Of a stretch of 64,000 nucleotides of DNA, positions 8,001 to 17,475 are shown one piece after another. The stretch comes from an uncultured Prevotella sp. (lineage in GTDB: Bacteria; Bacteroidota; Bacteroidia; Bacteroidales; Bacteroidaceae): the NCBI RefSeq assembly GCF_946407605.1, contig NZ_CAMJOS010000006.1, forward strand, positions 1-64,000, given 5' to 3'. The notes below the pieces were generated by a model, which searched no databases, was not told the DNA's origin, and worked only from the letters and a program-made list of their open reading frames with translations. Position numbers and translations under genes: made by a program. The stretch's first letter is position 1. Each line of letters starts with the position of its first letter.

Positions 8001-11000
8001 ATATCATCAAAGGTGTACCCTTCCAGCAGGGCGGCACCAACTACAGGATTGTGCCCGAGCTGGGCGTCCACGAGTTTGCGCCCGTCACGCGTACCATGTT
8101 CGTCAGTCCGACGAGCCTGATCGCCAACAACATCGACTTCGAGGACGTCTCGTCGTTCCCCATGGAGGGCCGCATCACCTATGCCGGCACCAACATCCCC
8201 GTGGAGGGCATACAGTTCTACGTGGACGGACAGCTGCAGACCAACGACGGCGAGGTGCAGCAGACCGATGCCAATGGCCGCTACCTGATCAGCGTGCCCA
8301 TCGGCCAGCACTATGTGGAGGCCAAGCTTGGCGAGCACACGATGGTAGGCAAGGGCCGCTTCCCGCTGAAGGGCAAGCACGAGTTCAACGCCCCCGTGGT
8401 CTGTGACTTCCAAGACTCCACGCTGGTCAACTTCGTGGGCCGTGTGGGCGGCGGTGAGCGCAACGACACGCTGGCCGTGGGCTTCGGCGCGTCGAAAAAC
8501 AACATCGGCACGGCACGCATCACGCTGAAGCTGAACAACGAGAGCCTGCTCTTCAACTACTATAACGACCAGGTGGGCACCGAGGAACGCCCCTTCCAGA
8601 GCGACACCACCGCCATCCAGAGCACCGCATGGGCCGGCAAGGGCAGCGACGCCAAGTACATCTATATAGACACAGACCCAAAGACGGGCGAGTTCTCGGC
8701 CCTGCTGCCCCCGCTGAAATACATCACCAAGAGCATCGTGCTGAAGAACAACAGGGACAACATCGAGTTCACCACGCTGCCGCAGATAGACCTGAGCAAC
8801 GTGCTGAAGGAGATGACCGACTCGCTGTTGCAGGTCAACGAGCAGGGCGACTCGGTATGGCACAACTACACGTACAACACCAAGATGGTGAAGACCCACT
8901 ATGCTGAGCCCCAGATGGACATCAGCCAGCCGGGCAGTCCCGCCGGTGTGTTCGGCATGAAGGACTACCAAGGCGAGGACGCATTGGGCAAGTTCACCGT
9001 CAGCGACCTGTGGACCGACGACAACGGTGCCGTCAGCTATAAGTACGGCTATCCCATCTACCAGATGGGCGACGAATACCAGATGAAGGTCTTCGGCTAC
9101 GAGACCTACCACAACTACGACGGCGCAGAGGTTGTCACCGACACCATCAAATTGGCGGGCCAGGTGGTCACCGTCGCCAACGAGATGAGCAACGTGCAGC
9201 AGATTATTGCCGTGGTGACCGACGAGAGCAACAACCAGCAGGTGGGACAGGTGTACGACCTGAAGATGAACCAGCTGGTACTCGATGCCGACGGCTGCTA
9301 TACCTTCAAGTGGCACACCGGCGCACCCAACGTGGTGAGCCCCTATACGCGCCACTTGGGCATGATCTTAGAGCGCCAAGGACGCACCTACGGACCCGTC
9401 AACTTCGACGCCATCGTGGTGGGCAGCCTGCCCTTGGGCAACAACTTCGTGACCAACGGCCCCGACCAGGTGCTAATGGTGCTGCGCGACCCACCCGGTG
9501 CCAAGTCGCGCACCGTATGGACTACCGGCTCGACAAAGACCAAGGTCAACAGTGTCGCCAATGCCGGCTACGGCGACGAGAAATTCGTGATAGAGCAGAA
9601 CCTCGGTGTTGCCATCAAGTTCATGTCGGGCATCGGCCTGTACTACCAGACCACCGACCTGGACAACACCATCGACATCGGCGGCGGACTGCACTACTCG
9701 TTTACCGCCGGCTCATCGACAGAGAAGACTTGGACGGTGACCGCCACCGAGGCGATAAGTACCAGCGGCGAGAGCCAATACGTGGGTTCCAAGGGCGACG
9801 TCTTCATCGGCTACTCCACCAACCTGCTCATGGGCCAGTGCCGCAAGGTGGGCTTCTTCCGTGAGAACGCCACCGCGCCCTTCGAGCTGAAGGACGACGT
9901 GGCGGTGAGCTTAGGCGACAGCGTCACTACGAAGTTCATGTACTCCGCCTACGAGATAGAGACGGTCATGATGCCGAAGTGGGAGGAGACGCGCAACAGC
10001 TACCTGACCCAGCACTTCTCCACCAAGGCCGAGGCAGAAGCCTTCGTCAACCACGCCAGCGAACCGGTCTATGTCACCTGGCTCAAGGAGGACGAAGAGA
10101 ACTACGGCCAGGACGGCACCTACCTGATGGTCATTCCCGAGGAGTGGGAGCAGAAGGACGTGTTCTATGCCGAGGACAAGGTGGCGTGGTGTAACGACCA
10201 GTTAGCCCACTGGCGGCAGACCCTGCTGGAGAACGAGCGCGACAAGGTGGTAGCCATGCAGGGCCGCGGCACCTACTGGCAGCGCAACGTCTCGTTCGAC
10301 GGCGGCTCCAACTACAGCTATTCGAACCGCTGCGACACAACGAGCACGGTGACACATACCTACTCGCACAACTTAGGCGCCATCATCAAGGGCGGCTTCA
10401 CCAGCAAGAACTCCGTGGCCGGAGCACAGTTCAAGACCCAGCTCTCTATCGACACGGAGAACGGCTGGCAGTACTCGGAGGCAGAGAGCGACTACGACGA
10501 GAACAAGACGAACTTCGCCGAATTCGCGTATGAGTTCAGCGACGGCAACCGCGACACCGACTTCTCGGTAGATGTCTATAAGTCGCCGACGGGATGGAGC
10601 GACATCTTCAGCCTCTTCGGCGGGCAGTCGTACAACCCCTACGAGCCGGAGGAGAAGACCAAATACTACGAGCCGGGCCAGCACACCCTGAGCAACGGCA
10701 CCACGCGCATGGAGAACCCCGACCTGCAAATCTCGCTGCCGGGCGAGAACGGGGCGAAGAGCGTCACCGTGACCGACATACCTGCCGGCGGTGAAGCCAA
10801 CGTGATACTCTACTGCACCAACCTTGCCACCGCCCATCAGGGGAAGAACTTCGGTTACGACCTGGAAATCATGGACGAGACCAACCAAAACGGCCTGCAG
10901 ATACTCATGGACGGCGTGCCCATCAACGGACGCTCGCTCTATCTGGAGCATGGCGAGACAGCCACGAAGGTAATCACCATCCGCCAGACGGACCAGAGCG

Positions 11001-14000
11001 TGCTGGACTACGAAGGCATCACGATATGGTTTGAATCGCAATATCAGCCCACCAAGATCCACGACGAGGTGACGCTGAACGCCCACTTCAAGCCGTCGTC
11101 GTCGCCTATCGACCTGGCCATCCAGGAGCCCGTGCTCAACAACGACCGCGAGGACGGCATCCTGGACATGAAGCTCTCCGACTTCAACCGCCAGTTCAAG
11201 AACCTGAAGAACGTCGGCGTGCAGTACCGCTTCCAGGGCAACACGCAGTGGACCGACCTGTTTACGTGGTGGGTCAATCCCACCGACACCATCGGCCGCG
11301 ACGCCGTGAGCAACGCCCTGTTGCCCGAGTCGGGCGACCTGCTATATGCGGCGAAGATGAAGAGCAACCTCTCGTTCCCTGAGGGCGACTACCAGTTCCG
11401 TGCCTTCACCACCACGCCCTACGGCACGGAGAATGTCCAAGTATATAGCGACATCGTCACCGTCACCAAGGACATGACGCGGCCTCGCAACCTCTATACG
11501 CCGGCGCCCGCCAACGGAATTCTGGGCTACGGCGACCAGTTGGCCATCGAGTTCAACGAGGACATCGTGCCGGGCTATGTGGGCGACGACAACGTCATCG
11601 TCACCGCCAAGCTGAACAACAGCGAGGTGAACCACGACGTGGCCTACCAGATCATCCCCTTCTTCGATATGCCGAGGACGGTGAACCCCGTGTTCCTGAA
11701 GGGCGACTTCGCCATGGACTTCTGGCTGAACTGGCACGATCCGGGCACCATCCTGCACCAGGGTGCCGGCACGGACAACTTCGCGCTGGGCATCGACGAC
11801 GCAGGCCACGTGAAGGTGACCATTGCCAAGGCACAGTTTGTCAGCACAGACACCGTGCCGAAGGACGAGTGGGTGTTCTTTGCCCTGAGCTACAATGCCG
11901 CCAAGATGACGTTCGACATTCTGGCACAATATGGCACCACCACCGTTGAGCTGTTTCATGACCAGCCTGTGACGGCAGAGAACAAACAGGTAGTGAACTA
12001 CGCTTCCGACAACCATCTCTACTTAGGCTATATCTGGGCCGACATGCATGGGCTGAGCCTCTACAACATCTGCCACGACGTGCACGAGGCCGCCGCCACC
12101 AAGTATCAGGCCAAGGACAACTACATCTACGGACTGGCCAACTACTGGCCCATGGACGAGGGCCACGGCTCTGTTGCCGCCGACACCCGCCACACGCACG
12201 ACTTTGCCGTGTATGACTCGTGGACGCTCAACAACCGCAACTACTCGCTGCGCATCAACAAGCCGGAAGGCGCCCAGGCCGACATCACACGCGTGGGCAC
12301 CGGTCAGGGCGACAGCTACGCCATCGAGATGTGGTACAACAAGAGCGGCGCCAAGGACGAGGTGGTGTTCGAAACCGCCACACCTACCGTCGATGGCGAC
12401 CTGCTGGCCAGTGAGTCGAAGCTACGCCTGCGCTACGACAGCCTGCAGAGCCTGGTGCTCGACTATGGCAAGAAGTCGATAGTGGTGGCCAGTCATGAAG
12501 ACTTCCCCGACCTGCGCAGATGGCACCATGTGGCACTGAACGTGGTGCGCGGACAGGCCGCCTCGTTCTACCTGGACGGACAGCGCACGGCCGTCATTGC
12601 CGAGCGCGACGTGCCGCCCATCGAGGGTTCAAGGCTCGTCATAGGAAAGGCCAGCGAGATACAGGCCTTCGCCGACGAGTTGCGCATCTGGCATGCGGCA
12701 CTCAGCGAGAGCCGCCTGCTCAGCAACATCTACAACACCATCGACACCACCGACGTCTATTCGCGCGGACTGGTGGCCTACTATCCGTTCGAGAAGACGG
12801 GTGAGGAAAACGGTGTAACGACGAAGGTGGCGACGATGGAGAACATGGCTCCCAACCTGGCGGCAGGGTCGGCCAAGGAGATGCTCTTCGACGCGGACAA
12901 CCTGCTGACCCATACGCCGCCGCTGAAGAACGCTCCCGACGAGACGCGCCTCATCGCCTCGCCGGTGGCATCTGAGCGCAAGGTGGTCATCAACCTGACA
13001 GGTGCCGGCATCTCGCCGCGCGACATCGAGGGAACGACGCTGAACGTCACCGTAGACCGCATCCATGACCTGCACGGCAACACGTCGCTGCCCATCCGCT
13101 GGACGGCCTACGTGCAGCAGAACACGCTGAAGTGGATGAAGGACTCGGTGAACATCATCAAGAAGTACGGCGACAGCCACACCTTCGACGTCACCATCGA
13201 GAACAAGAGCGGCAATACGGAGTACTACACCTTATATAATATGCCTCAGTGGCTCACCGTCGTCGGAAGTTCTGCTTCCGACGAAGTCAGCCCTCTCTCC
13301 ACGAAGGTGCTGCGCTTCCAGGTGAACCCGCTGGTGCCTGTGGGCAACTACGAGGTGACCATCGGCGTGCAGGGCAACAACCAGATACAGGAGCCGCTGC
13401 GCGTGGTGATGAAGGTGCGCGGCGAGAAGCCCCAGTGGACCGTTGACCCGACGAAGTATGAGCACCAGATGAACTACATCGGACAGGTACGCATCGGCGG
13501 CATCCTGATAGAGAACTCGGAGAGCATGGTGGCCGCCTTCATCGGCGACGAGTGCCGTGGCGTGGCGTCACCCGAGCGGGTGCGCGGCGCAGCCTACGTG
13601 ACGATGACCGTCTATGGCAACGGCGACACCGATGCCGGCAAACCCATCAGCTTCCGCATCTGGGATGCCTCGGCAGGCATTGCCTATACGGATGTACGTA
13701 TCAACGCGTTCAACGGTTCCGCCGTTGAAACCGGCTTCCAGCTCAATGCCGTAAGAGGTTCGTTTGACCAGCCCGTCATCTGGACAAAGGGTACCGACGT
13801 GGAGCAGAACCTGAAGCTGACCACAAACTGGAACTGGGTGGCACTGGGTGTGAGACCTGCCGACCAGCGTCCCGCCGCCGTATTCCCGTTGCTGACACCG
13901 TGGGATGTCTTCATCAAGGACAAGACCACGTCGATGATCTTCTGCGACGGCAACAACTGGATGCCGGAGGATGCACAGATACAGGCCGCCACGATGTACA

Positions 14001-14854
14001 AGGTGAAGATTACCCCCGTCGTGGAGGGGCAGCAATTGCCTGAGCAGGTGCCCGTAACGGGTGAGCAGCTGAAGCTGTCGGAAACACCCGTCACGCTGAC
14101 ACCGGGATGGAACTGGATAGGCTATACGCCACTGACGGCGATGACCCTCGACATGGCACTGGCTGCCGCCAACCCACAGGTGGGCGACTGCGTGAAGTCG
14201 CAGCATGGCATAGCCTTCTACAGTCAGAACGGCTGGGAAGGCAGCCTGGAGGTGATGGAGGGCGGACACGGCTATATGTATAACAGCACGGCCGACAAGG
14301 AGAAGTCGTTTGTCTATCCTGACGCTACAGGCACCAGACGTGCGGCGGCAAGAAGGACGCTCCTCAATGCTGAGTCTCAGTCCGAAAGTCAGAAGACGAG
14401 ACTCTTCGCTCCTACTGTAGGCAACTATCCCGACAACATGTCGATGGTGATTGCCTTGAAGGACGGTGAGCAGAGCGTGGACACCTGCGAGGTGGCTGCC
14501 TACATCGGTGGCGAGTGCCGCGGCGCCACTCGTGCCAACGGCGGACTCTACTATCTCATCATCGCCGGTGAGGGCAGCGGACAGCCGTTAGAGTTGCGCA
14601 CCTGTATCAATGGTGAGATGGTGGTCATCGACAACACACAGACCTATATCAGCGACGTGAACATCGGCACACCGTGGAATCCCTACGTCATCGACTTGAG
14701 CGAAATGCGGACAGGTATCAGCACCATCGCTGCTGACGATGACGATGATGACGACTGGTGGACGTTGCAGGGCTTCAAGATAGGCCGCAAGCCTACCCAG
14801 TCCGGCGTGTATATCCACCACGGCAACAAGGTCGTGATTAAGCGAGTGAAGTGA
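5075..14854 (+). CDS. Giant secreted multidomain protein with LamG-like domains and T9SS-like C-terminus
   Basis: The 3259-residue product has a signal peptide (basic MRKKTKNRHGG, hydrophobic LQVLLLMLALLIGG, cleavage near AEQQ). Fn3-like segments occupy roughly residues 375-690. Three concanavalin/LamG-like domains lie at about 731-911 (FVDDVRLWQRALTEAEI), 2205-2378 and 2388-2573 (FADELRIWHAALSESRL). Carboxypeptidase-regulatory-like beta domains start near 690 and 1028. Near the C-terminus, related segments around 2790-2880 and 3105-3180 share AAFIGDECRG / AAYIGGECRG. After a poly-Asp stretch the protein ends WWTLQGFKIGRKPTQSGVYI followed by a VVIK tail, resembling type IX secretion sorting tails of this group. 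It is probably an adhesin or glycan-binding surface protein. The first 680 bp are visibly AT-richer than the remainder. The last four codons come from the adjoining repeat element. Confidence 0.85.
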   Translation: MRKKTKNRHGGLGLQVLLLMLALLIGGSPQARAEQQSFDFTKTDAGGGNYRCHGYSDYILVAGDYSYAYFETKDKFNIDNGQFYWGFHVKVNQDYYSGRHWGRNLNNQSISTFLYEGEIYLVTSDGTKHLVEKWKKDYLQESTTPLETVDHTWGKVWVSNIESNNVQVYYAPSTKAFEDGVKRIAMKQTVTWKYGGTDVNAYNAGWIEYEKDITLSGLETEKPMPKLSVDWGDGGMLTFKAAGVPDKRSNDSYSAQGYNMNLYYHYDNDNKSSRNNTFTTADGNKISFTNETNGKMDMAYSYWPLTPSTDKAKGAYTVPVFVEYRGLVKPKPQNEGKIVPSDHTLSQPWADGFFVKPFTRPKSVSVEFDKWNKKNVVTWTRQDEATGYNGNKEQSVACRYDGKWYVIRYAKGGSATDYTLVETLNGDASSLKLTDDGIDYNKEYTYRVIFLPSVLENKYRENLAQLPGYGNGSTPTAYDLWNEASISNKLEIPITLSHDKSETDKIHLTWEYNIPLSGLKWSVESRAAGSSNSWTEEQQLSLDPNKHTAEVRLAGSACDPKEYRVSVVVNNTQFRSDILGASLPSSTYISDVQVTTGTEEQKVVVAWKVENPDREHDIYYRVLRRIVGESDWVMLSSSKHGTFSEYEYTDDRAQAGTYYEYAVQAFGALCDEQLKQSDMIIKPGFSQARGTITGHIAYGSGTAVAGVRVNLVKSSTDDANSQPQFLSRRIDGEGAGLQWRANSEKYDNVLNGQQPLTLQLWARPQSTLAGGASQQQIVQIAGALELGVKESGGRFHLYAVDRSQGGKTVKEFTNLVFDDTDFTHVAATYSGGTWTFYVGTETLQKATMTAAATTWNAVSSTTATLPTLSLGGPEATRTQGSGFKGFVDDVRLWQRALTEAEITENYARILGGTESGMVLYWPFDEGLAVQRYAFDIARQDGLYQLNHPEVGVNVVPDASCPQHLKLYGMTDSEGNYIIKGVPFQQGGTNYRIVPELGVHEFAPVTRTMFVSPTSLIANNIDFEDVSSFPMEGRITYAGTNIPVEGIQFYVDGQLQTNDGEVQQTDANGRYLISVPIGQHYVEAKLGEHTMVGKGRFPLKGKHEFNAPVVCDFQDSTLVNFVGRVGGGERNDTLAVGFGASKNNIGTARITLKLNNESLLFNYYNDQVGTEERPFQSDTTAIQSTAWAGKGSDAKYIYIDTDPKTGEFSALLPPLKYITKSIVLKNNRDNIEFTTLPQIDLSNVLKEMTDSLLQVNEQGDSVWHNYTYNTKMVKTHYAEPQMDISQPGSPAGVFGMKDYQGEDALGKFTVSDLWTDDNGAVSYKYGYPIYQMGDEYQMKVFGYETYHNYDGAEVVTDTIKLAGQVVTVANEMSNVQQIIAVVTDESNNQQVGQVYDLKMNQLVLDADGCYTFKWHTGAPNVVSPYTRHLGMILERQGRTYGPVNFDAIVVGSLPLGNNFVTNGPDQVLMVLRDPPGAKSRTVWTTGSTKTKVNSVANAGYGDEKFVIEQNLGVAIKFMSGIGLYYQTTDLDNTIDIGGGLHYSFTAGSSTEKTWTVTATEAISTSGESQYVGSKGDVFIGYSTNLLMGQCRKVGFFRENATAPFELKDDVAVSLGDSVTTKFMYSAYEIETVMMPKWEETRNSYLTQHFSTKAEAEAFVNHASEPVYVTWLKEDEENYGQDGTYLMVIPEEWEQKDVFYAEDKVAWCNDQLAHWRQTLLENERDKVVAMQGRGTYWQRNVSFDGGSNYSYSNRCDTTSTVTHTYSHNLGAIIKGGFTSKNSVAGAQFKTQLSIDTENGWQYSEAESDYDENKTNFAEFAYEFSDGNRDTDFSVDVYKSPTGWSDIFSLFGGQSYNPYEPEEKTKYYEPGQHTLSNGTTRMENPDLQISLPGENGAKSVTVTDIPAGGEANVILYCTNLATAHQGKNFGYDLEIMDETNQNGLQILMDGVPINGRSLYLEHGETATKVITIRQTDQSVLDYEGITIWFESQYQPTKIHDEVTLNAHFKPSSSPIDLAIQEPVLNNDREDGILDMKLSDFNRQFKNLKNVGVQYRFQGNTQWTDLFTWWVNPTDTIGRDAVSNALLPESGDLLYAAKMKSNLSFPEGDYQFRAFTTTPYGTENVQVYSDIVTVTKDMTRPRNLYTPAPANGILGYGDQLAIEFNEDIVPGYVGDDNVIVTAKLNNSEVNHDVAYQIIPFFDMPRTVNPVFLKGDFAMDFWLNWHDPGTILHQGAGTDNFALGIDDAGHVKVTIAKAQFVSTDTVPKDEWVFFALSYNAAKMTFDILAQYGTTTVELFHDQPVTAENKQVVNYASDNHLYLGYIWADMHGLSLYNICHDVHEAAATKYQAKDNYIYGLANYWPMDEGHGSVAADTRHTHDFAVYDSWTLNNRNYSLRINKPEGAQADITRVGTGQGDSYAIEMWYNKSGAKDEVVFETATPTVDGDLLASESKLRLRYDSLQSLVLDYGKKSIVVASHEDFPDLRRWHHVALNVVRGQAASFYLDGQRTAVIAERDVPPIEGSRLVIGKASEIQAFADELRIWHAALSESRLLSNIYNTIDTTDVYSRGLVAYYPFEKTGEENGVTTKVATMENMAPNLAAGSAKEMLFDADNLLTHTPPLKNAPDETRLIASPVASERKVVINLTGAGISPRDIEGTTLNVTVDRIHDLHGNTSLPIRWTAYVQQNTLKWMKDSVNIIKKYGDSHTFDVTIENKSGNTEYYTLYNMPQWLTVVGSSASDEVSPLSTKVLRFQVNPLVPVGNYEVTIGVQGNNQIQEPLRVVMKVRGEKPQWTVDPTKYEHQMNYIGQVRIGGILIENSESMVAAFIGDECRGVASPERVRGAAYVTMTVYGNGDTDAGKPISFRIWDASAGIAYTDVRINAFNGSAVETGFQLNAVRGSFDQPVIWTKGTDVEQNLKLTTNWNWVALGVRPADQRPAAVFPLLTPWDVFIKDKTTSMIFCDGNNWMPEDAQIQAATMYKVKITPVVEGQQLPEQVPVTGEQLKLSETPVTLTPGWNWIGYTPLTAMTLDMALAAANPQVGDCVKSQHGIAFYSQNGWEGSLEVMEGGHGYMYNSTADKEKSFVYPDATGTRRAAARRTLLNAESQSESQKTRLFAPTVGNYPDNMSMVIALKDGEQSVDTCEVAAYIGGECRGATRANGGLYYLIIAGEGSGQPLELRTCINGEMVVIDNTQTYISDVNIGTPWNPYVIDLSEMRTGISTIAADDDDDDDWWTLQGFKIGRKPTQSGVYIHHGNKVVIKRVK

Positions 14855-14990
14855 GAGAAAAGTCTCTCACTTCCGAGCGTGAACGAGTTCGAGCAAAGCT
14901 CAAGGTCACGATTAAGCGAGTGAAGTGAGAGAGAAAAATCTCTCACTTCCGAGCGTGAGTGAGCTCGAGCAAAGCTCAAGGTCGTAATTA
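14836..14990. repeat. Dimeric two-hairpin repeat element (74 + 76 bp)
   Basis: The sequence GATTAAGCGAGTGAAGTGAG starts at 14836 and recurs 74 bp later; a third partial copy (GTAATTAAACTGAAG) begins 76 bp after that. Each unit holds a hairpin GTGAGAGA/TCTCTCAC, the spacer TTCCGAGCG, and a second hairpin GAGC-AAA-GCTC. The first unit overlaps the stop codon of the giant gene. The third copy, read as codons, gives KVVIKLKK and a stop, which is probably the original C-terminus. A relative with the same 74/76 spacing is at 22822-22985. Confidence 0.85.
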
Positions 14991-15019
14991 AACTGAAGAA
15001 ATAATATCAATTACAACGA

Positions 15020-15048
15020 GGAGACGGGGTACATCCCCGTTTCCTTTT
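15020..15048 (+). terminator. Rho-independent terminator of the giant gene
   Basis: A 10-bp stem GGAGACGGGG/CCCCGTTTCC with loop TACAT is followed by TTTT, before the traX-like gene. Confidence 0.7.
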
Positions 15049-15112
15049 GCGCTACCTGCACCGCGTGGAGCCACGGATGATAGGCAAGTAATCAGATAAC
15101 ATCGTAAACATT

Positions 15113-15850
15113 ATGATTAGAGTAATGACGGAAAAAGAATTGAGCGGCAACGCACTGAAGGTCATCGCCATCGTCGCCATGACGATCGACCACCTGGCAT
15201 GGGTGGGCATCGAGACCTACGAGCAGGCAGAGACGCCGACGCAGATATTCCTGCACTGCATCGGACGGCTGACGGCCCCGATGATGATATTCTTCGTGGC
15301 CGAGGGCTATCATCACACCCGTAACTTCCGCCACTATCTGCGCCGTCTGCTCATGCTGGCTGTGGTGAGCCACTTTGCCTTCTGCTATTTCAATATGTCA
15401 GGCTTCAACCCGCTCGGCAACCTGCTCTTCAATGCCACGAGCATCGCCTGGCCGCTGCTCTGGGGGCTGATACTGCTGAAAGTATGGGACATGGAGCGAC
15501 TTGCCCGATGGCAGAAGGTCGGTGTTACGTTGGTGGCCTGCCTGCTCACCTGCACCTCCGACTGGAGTTGTGCCGCCCCGCTGGCCATACTCATGATAGG
15601 CCGTAACCGGGGCTGCTTCCACAAGCAGATGCTCTGGATGATGGCCATCATCTCGCTCTACGCCGTCGCCTTCTTCATATTCCACAGTCCCACCTACGGC
15701 ATGGTCCACCTGGCCTGCTGGCTGGCAGTGCCGCTGCTGGCGATGTACAACGGCCAGCGAGGACGGCTGAAGTGGCTCGGCAAGTTCTTCTACTATTACT
15801 ATCCCGCCCACATGGCGGTAATAGGCCTGCTGGCCCGTTGTTTCCAATAA
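15113..15850 (+). CDS. TraX family membrane protein
   Basis: The 245-residue product has the TraX (PF05857) pattern: SGNALKVIAIVAMTIDHLAWVG at the N-terminus, then GRLTAPMMIFFVAEGYHHTRN, and a series of about seven hydrophobic helices ending KFFYYYYPAHMAVIGL. TraX of F plasmids acetylates pilin; chromosomal relatives are thought to be membrane acyltransferases acting on unknown surface substrates. It sits alone between a terminator and the polysaccharide genes, with no conjugation genes nearby, so a role in surface acetylation is only an inference. Two starts (15113 and 15125) are possible; the second also gives a complete domain. Confidence 0.85.
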   Translation: MIRVMTEKELSGNALKVIAIVAMTIDHLAWVGIETYEQAETPTQIFLHCIGRLTAPMMIFFVAEGYHHTRNFRHYLRRLLMLAVVSHFAFCYFNMSGFNPLGNLLFNATSIAWPLLWGLILLKVWDMERLARWQKVGVTLVACLLTCTSDWSCAAPLAILMIGRNRGCFHKQMLWMMAIISLYAVAFFIFHSPTYGMVHLACWLAVPLLAMYNGQRGRLKWLGKFFYYYYPAHMAVIGLLARCFQ

Positions 15851-16105
15851 CCGTGAGGTCGGCAAGAGTGGACTTGGGCATATATGAGACAGTACAAAGA
15901 TACAAAATCAAATCGGAAAATTTTAAAATCGCTGTATCTCACTGAAAATTAAGAATTTAATTAATGTTCTGGAAAATTTAACCGGACACTAGTGAAATCA
16001 CAGAAATATTTTTTAAGGGCACACAGAGAGCACAGATGAAGGTAGGATGCATCTCGGAATTGAAAGAAAAATTGTGTTTTTCTTTGCAATTCACTCGATT
16101 TTCAC

Positions 16106-16113
16106 TACCTTTG
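16106..16113 (+). promoter_or_regulatory. Promoter of the polysaccharide gene cluster
   Basis: TACCTTTG (-7) is preceded by TTTG at 16083-16086 with a 19-bp spacer, a full Bacteroidota promoter, 18 bp before the flippase ATG. Upstream, 15851-16105 contains no gene, only an AT-rich stretch and a GGGCACACAGAGAGCACAG sequence. Confidence 0.75.
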
Positions 16114-16131
16114 CATTGAAAAGTTTCACAC

Positions 16132-17475
16132 ATGAGCTTCTGTCAAAACAACGATACCAGAACCAGACTACTTCTAAAGAATGTAGTTGCATCCTTTGCC
16201 ATTAAAGGATGGTCGGCTATCATTGTATTGCTGATGGTGCCGCTGACGCTCAAGATTCTGGGTGTATATAATAATGGTGTATGGCTGACTATCAGCAGCA
16301 TACTGATCTGGATAGACCTGATGGACATCGGACTGGGCAACGGCTTGCGTAATGCCGTGTCACATTATGTAGCCATTGGAGACGATGAAAGTGTCAAGAA
16401 AGCCGTCTCTTCTACTTTCTTCATGCTGGCGGTGATTGTCATTCCGATCCTGCTGGTTCTCTTTGCGGTGATATGGGGGTTCGACATGTATGGGGCATTG
16501 GGAGTGGATGCGGAGAAGACCCACGACCTGAACACGATTCTCAGCGTAGCCCTGGTACTGGCATCAACCACCTTTATCCTTAAGGCAACGGGTAGTTTCT
16601 ATATGGGCATACAGTTGCCTGCAGTCAACAACCTGATAGTCTGCATAGGTCACACGCTGGCTTTGGTGCTGACATATATTCTCTATCTGCTTGATGTACA
16701 CTCGCTCTTGTTGGTTGTGTTTGTCAATACTTTCTCACTGGTTCTGACATGGGCGGCATTCATACCTTATACATTCCTCAAAGCTTATCCGCAGTACCGC
16801 CCTACCCTTAGGCATATAGACCTGAAGCTGGCACGTAGTCTCTGTTCCACGGGTATTCAGTTCTTCGTCATTCAGATTTGCGGTGTGCTGCTGTTTATGA
16901 CTACGAACATCCTCATCAGCAAATGGTTCTCGCCTGCCGAGGTGACGCCCTATCAGGTAGCATATCGATACTTCAATATAGCCTTTGTTGCCTTCAGCAC
17001 CATCTGCATCCCGTTTTGGAATGCCACAGCCGATGCCTATAGCCGTAAAGACTACAAATGGATTCGCCGTTCATCGCATAAACTCAACCTGCTGATGGTG
17101 GGTATCTTCCTGTTGCTGACGGTGATGGTGATGGTATCGGAAGTGGTCTATCAGATATGGATTGGCGACGAGGTACATATTCCTTTCGAGCTCTCGGTGT
17201 GTACGGCCGCCTATATTTTCATTCTCAGCCTCAGCCAACGCTATTCCTACATACTGAACGGACTGAACCAGTTGAAAATCCAACTGGTATTCATCATTGG
17301 GGCTACCATTGTGTTCTATCCGCTGGCGTGGTATGTCTGTAAGACCTTTGGCACAGTAACTAGTCTGGTCTGCGTGATGTGTCTGGTCAACATCCCTGGA
17401 GTACTTGCCAACGCATGGAAATACTATCAGTTATTTCCACGAAAACAGTTAACAACAAATGACAATGACGAATAA
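16132..17475 (+). CDS. Polysaccharide flippase (Wzx/MATE-like, MOP superfamily)
   Basis: The 447-residue integral membrane protein has about 12 hydrophobic helices and opens with an amphipathic stretch (RTRLLLKNVVASFAIKGWSAIIVLLMVPLTLKILG...), followed by the family-typical YNNGVWLTISSILIWIDLMDIGLGNGLRN. Proteins of this type flip undecaprenyl-linked oligosaccharide across the inner membrane. It is first in a row of glycosyltransferase genes, has its own promoter at 16106, and its 3' end overlaps the next gene by 17 bp, which indicates an operon. Confidence 0.88.
   Translation: MSFCQNNDTRTRLLLKNVVASFAIKGWSAIIVLLMVPLTLKILGVYNNGVWLTISSILIWIDLMDIGLGNGLRNAVSHYVAIGDDESVKKAVSSTFFMLAVIVIPILLVLFAVIWGFDMYGALGVDAEKTHDLNTILSVALVLASTTFILKATGSFYMGIQLPAVNNLIVCIGHTLALVLTYILYLLDVHSLLLVVFVNTFSLVLTWAAFIPYTFLKAYPQYRPTLRHIDLKLARSLCSTGIQFFVIQICGVLLFMTTNILISKWFSPAEVTPYQVAYRYFNIAFVAFSTICIPFWNATADAYSRKDYKWIRRSSHKLNLLMVGIFLLLTVMVMVSEVVYQIWIGDEVHIPFELSVCTAAYIFILSLSQRYSYILNGLNQLKIQLVFIIGATIVFYPLAWYVCKTFGTVTSLVCVMCLVNIPGVLANAWKYYQLFPRKQLTTNDNDE

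Noticed and set aside
5414..9355. Two very long antisense open frames (581 and 641 codons) under the giant gene
   Set aside because: They arise from the GC-rich third positions of the sense gene, lack promoters and have unnatural Val/His/Leu-rich composition. The sense strand has a signal peptide and clear domains.
14836..14990. CRISPR-like array
   Set aside because: Only two to three units, with no distinct spacers; the repeat has internal hairpins and there are no cas genes.
15113..15850. TraX gene as evidence for a conjugative element
   Set aside because: No other transfer, relaxase or integrase genes are present; chromosomal TraX-like proteins are common.
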